Of a DNA stretch of 61,341 bases, positions 52,995-61,341 are shown piece by piece. This DNA comes from Bacteroidales bacterium. GTDB lineage: Bacteria > Bacteroidota > Bacteroidia > Bacteroidales > 4484-276. Every line of letters starts with the position of its first letter. Position 1 is the stretch's first letter. Location: contig JACZJL010000019.1 in the NCBI GenBank assembly GCA_014860585.1, positions 1 to 61,341 of the forward strand, given 5' to 3'. A program made the position numbers and the translations under genes. Under the pieces are notes generated by a model that searched no databases, was not told where the DNA came from, and was given only the letters and a program-made list of their open reading frames with translations.

Positions 52995-53504
52995 ATGCAG
53001 GCAAATAACTTCAATCTCAACATCCTCAAAGGGCGCATGGCCGAGCAACTTATCCAGGATCTGTTTAGTCAAAACGGGTACAATGTATTCAACTATGGCC
53101 TGGAACGGATTCACCCTTTCCTGAGCAAGATCATCAGAAGCGACTATCACACCACCAGCAAGAACCTCCGCTACATGCCCGATTTTGTGGTGCAGAGCGC
53201 CGAAACAGGGGATTTGTTCTACCTTGAAGTAAAGTTCAGGGCCAACGGCTTTTTTGAGTTCGACGAGAAGTACCTGGAATACCCATACAAAAACGCCTGG
53301 TTTGTCGTGGTTTCGCCGGAGAAAATTCAATGCATGCACTACAAACGGTTGATTTCAGGCTACCAAATCACCTCCGAAACCCGCTACAGGCTTACTGGCG
53401 TGCGTACTTTCCATTTGTCAAAACAATCTATCGCCGAATATGAGTTTTATGCTCAACATTTCTTCGGCATTTTTAGAAAAGGTGAACAACACAACAACGA
53501 TTAA
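52995..53504 (+). CDS. PD-(D/E)XK-like hypothetical protein
   Basis: A 169-residue protein with no signal peptide. MPDFVVQSAETGDLFYLEVK contains a D-x(n)-ExK pattern (Asp near residue 53, Glu and Lys near 67-69) typical of PD-(D/E)XK nuclease cores, preceded by a helix (NILKGRMAEQLIQDLFSQNG) carrying a conserved-looking Glu. The usual second-shell residues are not all clear, so nuclease activity is an inference. The ATG at 52995 is chosen before the first helix; an upstream ATG at 52959 is an alternative. No methyltransferase is adjacent, so it is not an obvious restriction pair. Confidence 0.55.
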   Translation: MQANNFNLNILKGRMAEQLIQDLFSQNGYNVFNYGLERIHPFLSKIIRSDYHTTSKNLRYMPDFVVQSAETGDLFYLEVKFRANGFFEFDEKYLEYPYKNAWFVVVSPEKIQCMHYKRLISGYQITSETRYRLTGVRTFHLSKQSIAEYEFYAQHFFGIFRKGEQHNND

Positions 53505-53583
53505 AGCTTAAAGGCTGCAATCCCCTGCAGGGCTTGCATCCAAGCCATGACAGCCAGCCCTGACCGCACGACAGAAATTTCTA

Positions 53584-53621
53584 AGTGACCGATATTTCGT
53601 CCCTGTCAGGAGGCGGTCACT
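53584..53621. repeat. hairpin at the end of the accessory island
   Basis: AGTGACCG (53584-53591) pairs perfectly with CGGTCACT (53614-53621) across 22 nt, just before the epimerase gene. It is REP-like; no T run follows. Confidence 0.45.
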
Positions 53622-53690
53622 GGATATTTTCGTCAATTCCAAATTTTTCCCGACTTTTGAAGCCTGATATGGACTAAAGCAATTTTCGTT

Positions 53691-54671
53691 ATGCTGCAAA
53701 ACAAAAAACTCCTGATTACCGGTGGCGCCGGTTTTATTGGCTCGAACCTTGTCGAACATTTTCTGAAGCAGAACAACCGGGTGGTTTGTCTTGATAATTT
53801 TGCCACAGGGAAAGAGGAAAACATCCGGCCATTTCTTGATCATCCTGATTTTATGCTGATTAATGGTGATATCCGCGACATTGAAACCTGTCATAAAGCT
53901 GTTGAAGGAGTGGATATTGTGCTTCACCAGGCTGCCATGGGTTCGGTTCCACGATCCATCAAAGACCCAAAAACCACCAATGAAGTGAACATTTCAGGGT
54001 TTGTAAATATGCTTATTGCCACCAAGGAAGCTGGGATAAAGCGGTTTGTTTATGCAGCAAGCAGTTCCACTTACGGCGATTCAGCCGTTTTACCCAAGGT
54101 GGAGGAAAAGATTGGAAACCCGCTTTCACCTTATGCTGTAACCAAGTATGTCAATGAATTGTATGCCGGGGTATTCTCAACTCTTTATGGCCTCGAAACA
54201 ATCGGGTTGCGTTACTTCAATGTTTTTGGCCGCCGCCAGGACCCGGATGGAGCTTATGCTGCCGCAATCCCAAAGTTTATCAAGGCTTTGGTCAGACATG
54301 AATCACCTGTGATTTATGGTGACGGCGAGCAGTCGAGGGATTTTACCTACATCGAAAATGTGATTAAGGCCAATGAACTGGCAGTTTCTGTTGAAAACCC
54401 GGAAGCGGTGAACACCGTTTATAATATCGCATTTGGCGAAGCCACAACCGTAAACCACCTGGTGGATTCGTTAAAAATGTACCTTAGCCGTTTCGATCCG
54501 GAAATTGCCAATATAAATGCAATCCACGGCGATATGCGCAAAGGGGATATCCTGCATTCCCTCGCATCCATCGAAAAAGCAAAAAGACTACTTGGATATA
54601 GTCCTCAATTCGATATCAATGAAGGACTTGACAGGGCAATCAATTGGTATTGGGACAACCTGAAGGAATAA
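53691..54671 (+). CDS. NAD-dependent sugar-nucleotide epimerase (WbpP/GalE-like)
   Basis: A 326-residue extended-SDR enzyme. The NAD motif is GGAGFIGSNLVEHF at residues 10-23; AAMGSVPRSIKDP is typical of the WbpP group; the catalytic residues lie in SSSTYGDSAVLP (Ser/Thr) and YAVTKYVNE (YxxxK). The best match is UDP-N-acetylglucosamine 4-epimerase-type enzymes used for surface polysaccharides. It is followed by a terminator-like hairpin. No polysaccharide cluster adjoins it, so the exact sugar is not fixed. Confidence 0.88.
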   Translation: MLQNKKLLITGGAGFIGSNLVEHFLKQNNRVVCLDNFATGKEENIRPFLDHPDFMLINGDIRDIETCHKAVEGVDIVLHQAAMGSVPRSIKDPKTTNEVNISGFVNMLIATKEAGIKRFVYAASSSTYGDSAVLPKVEEKIGNPLSPYAVTKYVNELYAGVFSTLYGLETIGLRYFNVFGRRQDPDGAYAAAIPKFIKALVRHESPVIYGDGEQSRDFTYIENVIKANELAVSVENPEAVNTVYNIAFGEATTVNHLVDSLKMYLSRFDPEIANINAIHGDMRKGDILHSLASIEKAKRLLGYSPQFDINEGLDRAINWYWDNLKE

Positions 54672-54711
54672 AAGTGCAGCTGTCTAAAGGCGATAGTTAG
54701 CAGTCAATTTT

Positions 54712-54740
54712 GTAACCTGCCTGAAGCCGGTTACTATTTT
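54712..54740 (+). terminator. probable terminator of the epimerase gene
   Basis: GTAACC (54712-54717) and GGTTAC (54729-54734) form a stem with an 11-nt loop, followed by TATTTTT. Confidence 0.5.
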
Positions 54741-54768
54741 TCAATGACCAACCACCGACTTCCTCTTT

Positions 54769-55866
54769 TTAAGCCGGTAATCCTGTTCGGTTAAGCGCAG
54801 CCTGAAGGTCAGCAACCAATTCCCTGAAAATTTCCTTTACGGTTGTGATTTTGGTTGCCAGGTGTGCATTGGTACCGGCAAAGGCAAATCCGTTTTTCAT
54901 ATTGCCTTTATAGGCATTATACAAGGCAGCAATGATGCAGTAAGGGGCTGTGTTTACGTCACAGGTTTTGATGCAATGGTGCGGACATTTGATAGGTTTC
55001 TTTTTCCCTTCTTCAACACTGTCGGTAAATGCGCTTTTTAATGCTCTTCCTGGCATTCCTACAGGACTTTGAATAATCTTGATGTCAGTTTCAACGGCAT
55101 CAATGTAGGTTTGCTTGAATGCCATCGAAGCATCACACTCTTTGGTAGTAACAAACCGGCTGCCCATTTGAACCCCTTTTGCCCCTTTTTCCATAATGTT
55201 GAAGATATCTTCTCCGGTATAAATACCGCCCGCAGCTATCACCGGTATTTCCTTGTTATGCTTTTCTTCAAAATACCTGACTTGCTTTACCACTTCTGGA
55301 ACAAGTTCTTCTAGTGTGTAATGCGTGTTTTCAATATTCTCATTTTTAAACCCCAAATGCCCGCCGGCTTTTGGTCCTTCAACCACAAATGCATCCGGAA
55401 GGTAATTGTGCAGCGACAGCCATTTTTCACAAATCAACTTTGCAGCCCGGCCTGAGGAGACGATAGGAACGAGCTTCGTGTTGCTGTCCGGTTTCAGGAA
55501 TTTTGGTAACTCCAACGGTAATCCGGCTCCGGAGAAGATGATATCCACCTTTTCCGAAATAGCAGTAGTCACCAGATCAGCAAAATTTGACATGGCGACC
55601 ATGATGTTTACGCCTATGATTCCTTTCGTTTTTTCTTTGGCAAGCCTGATCTCTGTTTTTAATCCTTCGATGTTGGCTTCAAGGAAACTGAGTTCCGGTT
55701 TGCGATGTACAAGACCAAGGCCGGCAGCCGAAATGACCCCGACTCCCCCTTCGTTGGCCACTGCTGAGGCCAGACCAGACATCGAAATGCCTAATCCCAT
55801 ACCACCCTGGATAATGGGTACAGGTATGGTAAGCCCACCTATTTTTAGTTCTTCAATATTAATCAT
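54769..55866 (-). CDS. nitronate monooxygenase-like FMN enzyme
   Basis: A 365-residue TIM-barrel flavoprotein of the NMO/2-nitropropane dioxygenase family. IIQGGMGLGISMSGLASAVA near residue 20 binds FMN phosphate. EGPKAGGHLGFKNENIE near 175 carries the usual family His region. VIAAGGIYTGEDIFNIMEKG and GVQMGSRFVTTKECDAS near 240 complete the barrel. The C-terminal CPHHCIKTCDVNTAPYC is a cysteine-rich extension common in Bacteroidota homologs. The start at 55866 is preferred over an ORF start 36 bp upstream. Substrate unknown; FabK-like enoyl-ACP reductase is an alternative. Confidence 0.85.
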   Translation of the reverse strand: MINIEELKIGGLTIPVPIIQGGMGLGISMSGLASAVANEGGVGVISAAGLGLVHRKPELSFLEANIEGLKTEIRLAKEKTKGIIGVNIMVAMSNFADLVTTAISEKVDIIFSGAGLPLELPKFLKPDSNTKLVPIVSSGRAAKLICEKWLSLHNYLPDAFVVEGPKAGGHLGFKNENIENTHYTLEELVPEVVKQVRYFEEKHNKEIPVIAAGGIYTGEDIFNIMEKGAKGVQMGSRFVTTKECDASMAFKQTYIDAVETDIKIIQSPVGMPGRALKSAFTDSVEEGKKKPIKCPHHCIKTCDVNTAPYCIIAALYNAYKGNMKNGFAFAGTNAHLATKITTVKEIFRELVADLQAALNRTGLPA

Positions 55867-56037
55867 GATTGATTGGTTTAGGGTCGCGGTAAAAGTACTC
55901 AAACTAATTGATATTGAATAAAATATTGATTATTGATGAAATGCGCTCTATTGTTGGCTTGCAGGTCGAAAATATTTGTTAACCCGGTCAGAATATCACT
56001 GCACAGGGGCGTTTTTATGTGTGGAATGGTGTATGAA

Positions 56038-56077
56038 ATAAAAAAAGAACTTACAGCTTTTACTACTGTAAGTTCTT
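56038..56077 (-). terminator. intrinsic terminator of tRNA-Gln
   Basis: GAACTTACAG (56047-56056) and CTGTAAGTTC (56066-56075) form a perfect 10-bp stem. On the minus strand it is followed by six T, and it lies 12 bp after the tRNA 3' end. Confidence 0.88.
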
Positions 56078-56087
56078 CATTTTCAAG

Positions 56088-56160
56088 TTGCCCGACCAGG
56101 GGTCGAACCTGGACTTTTCTGATTCAGAGTCAGACGTGTTGCCAATTACACCATCGGGCA
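56088..56160 (-). tRNA. tRNA-Gln (anticodon CUG)
   Basis: A 73-nt cloverleaf read on the minus strand. Acceptor stem TGCCCGA/TCGGGCA; D arm GTGT-AATTGGCA-ACAC; anticodon stem TCTGA/TCAGA with loop CTCTGAA, giving CUG, which reads CAG; T arm CCAGG-TTCGACC-CCTGG. The CCA end is not encoded. It has its own promoter and terminator. Confidence 0.93.
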
Positions 56161-56171
56161 GTTTTACGGTG

Positions 56172-56179
56172 CAAAATTA
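56172..56179 (-). promoter_or_regulatory. -7 box of tRNA-Gln
   Basis: The minus strand reads TAATTTTG, a TAnnTTTG match, ending 12 bp before the tRNA 5' base. Confidence 0.5.
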
Positions 56180-56293
56180 AAACTTAAATTCTAATTTCAA
56201 CTTTTTTTCGCAAATTATTCAATGGATAAAGCAATGTTTTATAAAGCCGGAAGGTTTAAATTATGATAAGTTATTGATTAAAAATTTTCTGCC

Positions 56294-56689
56294 ATGAAAG
56301 CTTTAGTACTCATCTCCGCAATTTTCGTTTTTTTCCCGCTCTATGCTTTGCCGCAAGATGGAGTTGAACCACATGCAATCGTAAAGGATTCGCTGCAAAT
56401 TGCCCAGACCGACAGCACAGAGTACGAATTACTGGTTTCGGATATTGGATTCGAAACCTGGTTTATAACAAACAGTCGTCCGGTTTGGTATCACGAAAAT
56501 GATTATTACCGTACGAAAAATTATCGCTACGTTGTCAGTTGGAATAATATGGTGCGCCAGGCGATGTACCGGCCACCTTTTGAATATGAAATTGAATATG
56601 ATCCTGCAATCGATTATGGTGTGGAAGTTAACTGGAAATTATTCTGGTATTTCAAATATCTTGAGCAAGAACTGGGTATATCCTTGTAA
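56294..56689 (+). CDS. DUF6146-like exported protein
   Basis: A 131-residue protein with a signal peptide (about 1-20, ending ALPQDG). The body has an aromatic pattern (IGFETWFITNSRPVWYHEND, then RYVVSWNNMVRQAMYRPPF and IDYGVEVNWKLFWYFKYLEQ). This fits the DUF6146 family of Bacteroidota; no function is known. It is monocistronic and followed by a small repeat copy. Confidence 0.65.
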   Translation: MKALVLISAIFVFFPLYALPQDGVEPHAIVKDSLQIAQTDSTEYELLVSDIGFETWFITNSRPVWYHENDYYRTKNYRYVVSWNNMVRQAMYRPPFEYEIEYDPAIDYGVEVNWKLFWYFKYLEQELGISL

Positions 56690-56719
56690 ACATTTGAATG
56701 GATTGGTCTTATTAGTTTA

Positions 56720-56779
56720 TGTCAGCAAGAAAACTCTTTAAATTCGATTTTCAACGAATGGAGTATTCTTATTGACGCT
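56720..56779. repeat. short degenerate copy of element A
   Basis: TGTCAGCAAGAAAACT (56720-56735) matches the left end of element A at 15 of 16 bases. CGATTTTCAACGAA (56745-56758) matches its core, and the right end (56765-56779) matches 11 of 15. Only 60 bp long, it ends at the stop codon of the FISUMP gene. Confidence 0.6.
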
Positions 56780-58844
56780 AATTTGCATCCCTCACACACC
56801 TGACAGATCTACCTCCGTTGCTATCCGACTGAAATCTTCCTGATTTATCCTGGTCATAGCTGAGCATTCGATCCCAGGCTGTTCCTTCGGCCGATGTGGA
56901 GGATGACCAGAACTCTGCTACGGCGCCCAATCCGGTAAAACTCCCGTTTTGGGTTCTGTAACCTGCAGGGATTGCCCTGAATCCATATAAATTGATTCCG
57001 TTTCCGTTGGATTGCCATAAGCTGGTGGATTTAAGGTTTTTACCTGCATCCATTCCACGCCACCCGGTTTCATTCCAGACCGGATGATATAAGCCATACT
57101 CACTATCTGCAGAGCCTTCCAGCATTTTCCAGTCGTCATCGTTGGGAATATGCCAGCCTTGCGGGCAAATTCCCTTCACGCCGGGAGTCGTATTGTATTG
57201 CATCATTTCTCCCCATTGGTAGAGTCCACCATAAGCAAGACAGTTGGCAGGATTGTTATTGTAACAGTATTTTTCGGTAAAGCCATTATTGGTTTGTGTA
57301 TTGCTGCCTGTAATCATCAGGCCTGTTCTAATGTTTTCTTTCATCCAGCACTGTTCGCCGATAAGCACTGTATTGTAAACATTGCCTTCAATGTCGGTGA
57401 TGGTGAACATTCCCGGGCAAGGTTGCCCATCGGTTCCGGTTGTAAAAGAAAGCGACTCCCCGTAAGCGACACCGACATTGTTCTGTGCAAACGCCCGAAC
57501 GGTATATTGTGTGGCAGATTCGAGCCCGGTCATATCGCTGAAGTATTTACCCAGTCCACTCCCGTTAATCACCAATCCGTCGTTCAATTCAATCGTTGGA
57601 ATGGCTCCTGCCCTCCAGCAAAGCCCGCGTTGAGTCACAGCAGCATTGCCATCATCGGTCACTTCTCCGCCACCGGTAGCCTGCGTTGTCGTGATGTTGT
57701 AAACTGGCAGGGTTAAGACAGTTGGGATCTGAGGTTGAGTGCTCTGGCTTTTGACACATCTCACCGAGAAACCGGCCTCCTTGTCGTTTGGATAGCGGGT
57801 AGCGGTAGTGCCCAGATAGCTCAGTCCCCTGCTCCATGCATTTTGAACTGTGAATTCATCAGAAGACCAGAAATAAGCATAGAATGAAAGGTTCAGGAAA
57901 ATACCACCATAACTGCTGAACCCGGCAGGAAGGCCGCTAAATCCACTCTGATTCGTAGCACCGAGGTTGGGTACCGACCATAGTCCGGTGCCCTGCTCCA
58001 GTGTGCCGGTAGATTTCATCTTACCGCCGGAGATACCTTCACCTCCCAATGCATATACAAGTTCATACCAATCGGAATCATCCGGCAGATGCCAGCCATC
58101 TTCCGGAGGGCAAATACCCTGGATTCTCAGTCCCTGGGCGTATTGCATCATCTCATTCCACTGGTACAAACCACCATAGGTATTGCAATACTCCTCCAGA
58201 TTATCCCAGCAGAATTTCTCTATGATTCCATTGTTGGTTTGTGATGTAGTAGAGTTGATGAGTTGTCCTGCATTTAAATTTTGTGTCATCCAGCACTGAT
58301 CTCCAATATTGATTGTTGTGTAAGTTTTCCCGTCACGCGTGTCGGTATAGGGAAACCCGCATTGCCACTCGGTCAGAATCGGGACAAGGTTACCCAATGT
58401 GTCAATGGCCACATTCCATTGATTTCCCTTAGGGTCGGTAAGCACCAGTGATTTTGAGTTGATGGCATAGGGCACATCCACAAACTGCGATGTTCCGATG
58501 ACCTGGTAATTTTCGCTGCCGTCTAAGTCGATGGCGATCTGAAAATAATGCCGTGATCCTCCCCATTGAATATTGTTGAATGTATTGCGCTGTGGTATCC
58601 CTGACCCGATAACCAGGCTGACCATACCAAAGCTGTTCGTCTGCAGGGTATGTGTTTCGGTGTAAACTACCTCACCGTCAATCGTACCTCTTATGATGGA
58701 CAGTTGCAGGTTGATGTTTGTGTTAGGCATGACTTCGCCATTCACATCCCGGATAATAGTCTGGTAACTTATGCCTTCAGATACCTGTCCTGAAAGGTTT
58801 AATCCAAACAGGAGAAGCAGCATGGTAACAAAGATTGTTTTCAT
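56778..58844 (-). CDS. exported protein with two FISUMP domains
   Basis: A 688-residue secreted protein: signal peptide (about 1-22), an N-terminal beta-rich region (about 23-150), a first FISUMP domain (about 165-365, with GDQCWMTQNLNAG and GWHLPDDSDWYELVYALGG), a fibronectin-like strand region (about 375-470), and a second FISUMP domain (about 475-688, with GEQCWMKENIRTG and WHIPNDDDWKMLEG). The paired Cys-Trp-Met and HxPxDxDW motifs define the Fibrobacter succinogenes major paralogous domain. There is no T9SS tail. Function is unknown; probably a cell-envelope protein. Confidence 0.82.
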   Translation of the reverse strand: MKTIFVTMLLLLFGLNLSGQVSEGISYQTIIRDVNGEVMPNTNINLQLSIIRGTIDGEVVYTETHTLQTNSFGMVSLVIGSGIPQRNTFNNIQWGGSRHYFQIAIDLDGSENYQVIGTSQFVDVPYAINSKSLVLTDPKGNQWNVAIDTLGNLVPILTEWQCGFPYTDTRDGKTYTTINIGDQCWMTQNLNAGQLINSTTSQTNNGIIEKFCWDNLEEYCNTYGGLYQWNEMMQYAQGLRIQGICPPEDGWHLPDDSDWYELVYALGGEGISGGKMKSTGTLEQGTGLWSVPNLGATNQSGFSGLPAGFSSYGGIFLNLSFYAYFWSSDEFTVQNAWSRGLSYLGTTATRYPNDKEAGFSVRCVKSQSTQPQIPTVLTLPVYNITTTQATGGGEVTDDGNAAVTQRGLCWRAGAIPTIELNDGLVINGSGLGKYFSDMTGLESATQYTVRAFAQNNVGVAYGESLSFTTGTDGQPCPGMFTITDIEGNVYNTVLIGEQCWMKENIRTGLMITGSNTQTNNGFTEKYCYNNNPANCLAYGGLYQWGEMMQYNTTPGVKGICPQGWHIPNDDDWKMLEGSADSEYGLYHPVWNETGWRGMDAGKNLKSTSLWQSNGNGINLYGFRAIPAGYRTQNGSFTGLGAVAEFWSSSTSAEGTAWDRMLSYDQDKSGRFQSDSNGGRSVRCVRDAN

Positions 58845-59023
58845 GAGAATCATCTTTGAGCAAATCTTAAAAATGAAATTTTCAGTGGTAAAAGTAGGAA
58901 TTTTTAAGATACACCCTGAAGAGAATTAATGATCCACTATCCAATACAAATTATTGCAGTAACTTTGAAACTGATTTGGAAACTAATTACATATTATGCC
59001 ATAGTATCTTAAAACTGACAGTT

Positions 59024-61341
59024 ATGGAAAAACCAACAATAAAGATTAGCAAAGTTGCCCGGGAATTTAATGTTGGGCATAACACGATAATAGAATTTTT
59101 ACAAAAAAAGGGGTTCAACGTTGATTTAGATCCCAATGCAAAACTTTCGGATGAAATGTATAAACTGCTAAAAAAGGAATTCTCTGAGCCAATCCAAAAG
59201 AAAGAGAGCAGGGTAAATGCAAATCAATCTGAAGTCAGATTTGAACCTGAATTAACCGGAACGTATGAAATAGAATTCAACAACGTACAAGAAAAGACCG
59301 CCAAATCAAAAAATGCAAAACAAACACCTTCAAAACAAGAGAAATTTCATGCAGACAAGCCAACCAGGGAAGTCCAGGTGCTTCAGAATGCTTTGAAGGA
59401 GATAGGATTTTTCAATTCAGTTTCTGATGGTATTTACGGTCCATTGACCAGAAAAGCTGTGATGATTTTCCAGGAAAGTGCTGGTCTTCCTCAGGATGCA
59501 GATTTGGATGATGAAGCCTATCAGACATTGCTTGAGAAAATCAATGCCTACACAAAAGCTAATCAGGCAAAACCTGGCAAAGAGCAAACAACCCGAAGTG
59601 AGCAAACAACCATTTTAGAAAATGAAAACCCAATAAACGAAAACAAGCCCGGTCTGTCTGAGTACGAGTTCGTGATAAATGAAGATTTAAACAATCGTAA
59701 CTTCAGTTCAAACTTCCTTATAGTCAGGATAGGGTGGGAGAGGATCAGGGAATTTGTAGTTGACGGTGATCATTTCGATTTTGACAGAGCGAATTGGGGA
59801 TCCATACTCGCTGCTTTCATACTACCATCTGACCTTACAGATGAAATTCGGATTTTACCTTTCATAACTTTGCCGGTTGATAATCTGCCTTTAATTTTAA
59901 AGTCAGCAAATGTTGATTTCGAAGGAGAAAATTTTAAAGTGGAAACCGATCTGTATATAATTGAAACTTCTTTTAAATACCAGATTACTTCGGAGAGGTT
60001 GTTGAAAGAATTACCGACCCTCAGTAGCAACAGGATATTGGGTAATGATAAAATCTATGAAGGGGCGGTTTTTATCAGCAAAGAAGAATTTGATAAAATC
60101 AGGGAATTAGGGATCAAAGGATTTATTGGGGAACGGTTTAATAAGGCGGCCATATCAAAACTGGATACCGACTCCCCTTATCTTGACATTGAAGATGAAT
60201 TGGGTTTTGAGGGTGATTATAAAGCCCTGGCATCGGTGATGGCCTACAAAAAACTGGAACCACCGCTCGCTATTGGATTATTTGGAAACTGGGGAAGCGG
60301 AAAAAGTTTCTTCATGAACAAACTCGAAAAAGAAATAAATATCCTGGCCAACGATAAAAATCTTCAGGATGTTTATTGTCAGGAAGTGGTGCAGGTAAAA
60401 TTCAATTCATGGCACTATTCCGATTCGAATCTATGGGCCAGTCTGATAACCAAAATTTTTGAAGACCTGCAGAAGCACAAAAATGATGACAGCGAAGCCG
60501 TAAAAAACCTTTTCAAAAATCTGAATTCAACCAAAGGATTGGTCGCAGCTGCCCAACAAAAGATTGATTCGATAAAGGTCGAAGTGCAACTTTTAGAGAA
60601 TGAAAAAGCAAAGGCTGAGGGGGAAATCGAAAAAAAAGCAGGCGAATTAAATACCCTCCGTTATAGAGACATAGCGGTTGCAATCTGGAATAATCCGGTG
60701 ATAAAGGAGAACCGAGAAAAAATTGATCAAATATTCCCCGACAAACTGTCCGAAAACATTCAGTCAATTAAGACCAGGGTGAATGAATTAAGCTCTTTTA
60801 CAAACCAGGTTATCGAAAGTGCGAAGATCATTTATAAGTTCAGAAAAGGGAAGAAACCCATTGCGCTTCTGGTTGGTTTTGCTGTGTTTGTTTTAAGCTG
60901 TTTTCTGATTCTTCAATACCAGGGAAAATCTCTCGATTTTTTAAACTGGGTCACAGTGAAAAGCTCATTAATTGTAACTGCTCTGACACAACTTGTCGGG
61001 TTTTTAATGCCGGTGATGGGAAAAGTGAATACAGCCTATAAAAACCTCAAGGATCTTGAACAAACCTATGTTGAACTTGTAGAAAAGGAAAAATCAGCCA
61101 ACTATCTTGCCATAAATGACTTAGAACGCCTGATTGAAATGAAACAGGTGGAACTGCGAAAATATGAGGAGGAAATCGCCCAATTAAAACAGGAAAAGAA
61201 AGAAAAAGAACAGGAAATTGACGATATTACTTCGGGTAGAAAACTGAGTCAGTTTATTCAAAGAATAGTAAGTGATTCAAAATACAAAGAGAGCCTGGGT
61301 ATTATTTCATGGATTCGTAAAGATTTTGAAGAACTTAACTT
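59024..61341 (+). CDS. IF2N-PGB-KAP P-loop NTPase chimera (3' end outside window)
   Basis: The reading frame is open from the ATG at 59024 to the window edge: 772 codons and no stop, so the gene is truncated by the window. Order: IF2 N-terminal-like helices (KISKVAREFNVGHNTIIEFL, residues 7-26); a peptidoglycan-binding-like repeat at about 115-175 (VQVLQNALKEIGF, DGIYGPLTRKAVMIFQ); an unrecognised region at about 205-390; and a KAP NTPase with Walker A LFGNWGSGKS near 420 and FNSWHYSD near 460. Two membrane helices at about 613-635 and 647-666 and long coiled coils lie within the NTPase, as in KAP proteins. KAP members include phage-exclusion proteins; a defence role here is inferred. Confidence 0.82.
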   Translation, partial: MEKPTIKISKVAREFNVGHNTIIEFLQKKGFNVDLDPNAKLSDEMYKLLKKEFSEPIQKKESRVNANQSEVRFEPELTGTYEIEFNNVQEKTAKSKNAKQTPSKQEKFHADKPTREVQVLQNALKEIGFFNSVSDGIYGPLTRKAVMIFQESAGLPQDADLDDEAYQTLLEKINAYTKANQAKPGKEQTTRSEQTTILENENPINENKPGLSEYEFVINEDLNNRNFSSNFLIVRIGWERIREFVVDGDHFDFDRANWGSILAAFILPSDLTDEIRILPFITLPVDNLPLILKSANVDFEGENFKVETDLYIIETSFKYQITSERLLKELPTLSSNRILGNDKIYEGAVFISKEEFDKIRELGIKGFIGERFNKAAISKLDTDSPYLDIEDELGFEGDYKALASVMAYKKLEPPLAIGLFGNWGSGKSFFMNKLEKEINILANDKNLQDVYCQEVVQVKFNSWHYSDSNLWASLITKIFEDLQKHKNDDSEAVKNLFKNLNSTKGLVAAAQQKIDSIKVEVQLLENEKAKAEGEIEKKAGELNTLRYRDIAVAIWNNPVIKENREKIDQIFPDKLSENIQSIKTRVNELSSFTNQVIESAKIIYKFRKGKKPIALLVGFAVFVLSCFLILQYQGKSLDFLNWVTVKSSLIVTALTQLVGFLMPVMGKVNTAYKNLKDLEQTYVELVEKEKSANYLAINDLERLIEMKQVELRKYEEEIAQLKQEKKEKEQEIDDITSGRKLSQFIQRIVSDSKYKESLGIISWIRKDFEELN

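Overview
The window is a Bacteroidota chromosome segment, probably from an aerobic or facultatively microaerophilic, Bacteroidales-like lineage. This rests on type IX secretion (T9SS) C-terminal sorting domains, repeated -7 boxes of the form TAnnTTTG (very often exactly TACTTTTG), an alternative complex III operon, and Bacteroidota families such as DUF4492, DUF3276, DUF5683 and DUF6146. All calls come from reading the sequence and motifs; no database search was run.

Layout. 0-5 kb: a RibF-like flavin enzyme with a degenerate kinase half, a Cys/Met-metabolism PLP enzyme plus threonine synthase, a divergent Lrp/AsnC regulator, two MITE/REP-like palindromic elements and an orphan T9SS tail. 5.4-20.4 kb: a NirK-like multicopper protein facing a twelve-gene minus-strand respiratory operon (ActA-F, SCO, caa3 oxidase subunits I, III, IV and II, heme O synthase). 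20.8-24.9 kb: a plus-strand cytochrome bd operon with two lipoproteins (HMA and DsrE-like), DUF4492, CydA, CydB and a 40-aa CydX-like peptide. 25-33 kb: two giant T9SS cargo proteins. 33-43.5 kb: housekeeping genes (rsmE, lepB, dapB, parB, parA, nusB, rlmD, aroK). 44-49.2 kb: an envelope operon with a LolA-like protein, two FtsX-type permeases, an ATPase and an outer-membrane barrel.

49.2-53.6 kb is an accessory island. It holds a TPR protein with a Gly/Asn-rich low-complexity linker, a fragment repeating that gene's 5' end, REP-like palindromes, a rhuM gene broken by one in-frame TAA, and a PD-(D/E)XK-like protein. Then follow a sugar-nucleotide epimerase, a nitronate-monooxygenase-like enzyme, tRNA-Gln(CUG), a DUF6146 protein and a two-domain FISUMP protein.

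The window ends inside a large gene with no stop before the edge. It joins an IF2-N-like helical domain, a peptidoglycan-binding-like domain and a KAP-type membrane P-loop NTPase.

How the genes work together: complex III, SCO, heme O synthase and caa3 oxidase supply a high-oxygen quinol-to-oxygen chain, and cytochrome bd a low-oxygen branch. The NirK-like protein lies at the end of the caa3 operon and could accept electrons from the same c-type or copper carriers. The strongest candidates for undescribed biology are the KAP chimera, the NirK-like protein with substituted copper and catalytic residues, the exported HMA/DsrE pair in the cyd operon, and the TPR/RhuM/nuclease island.
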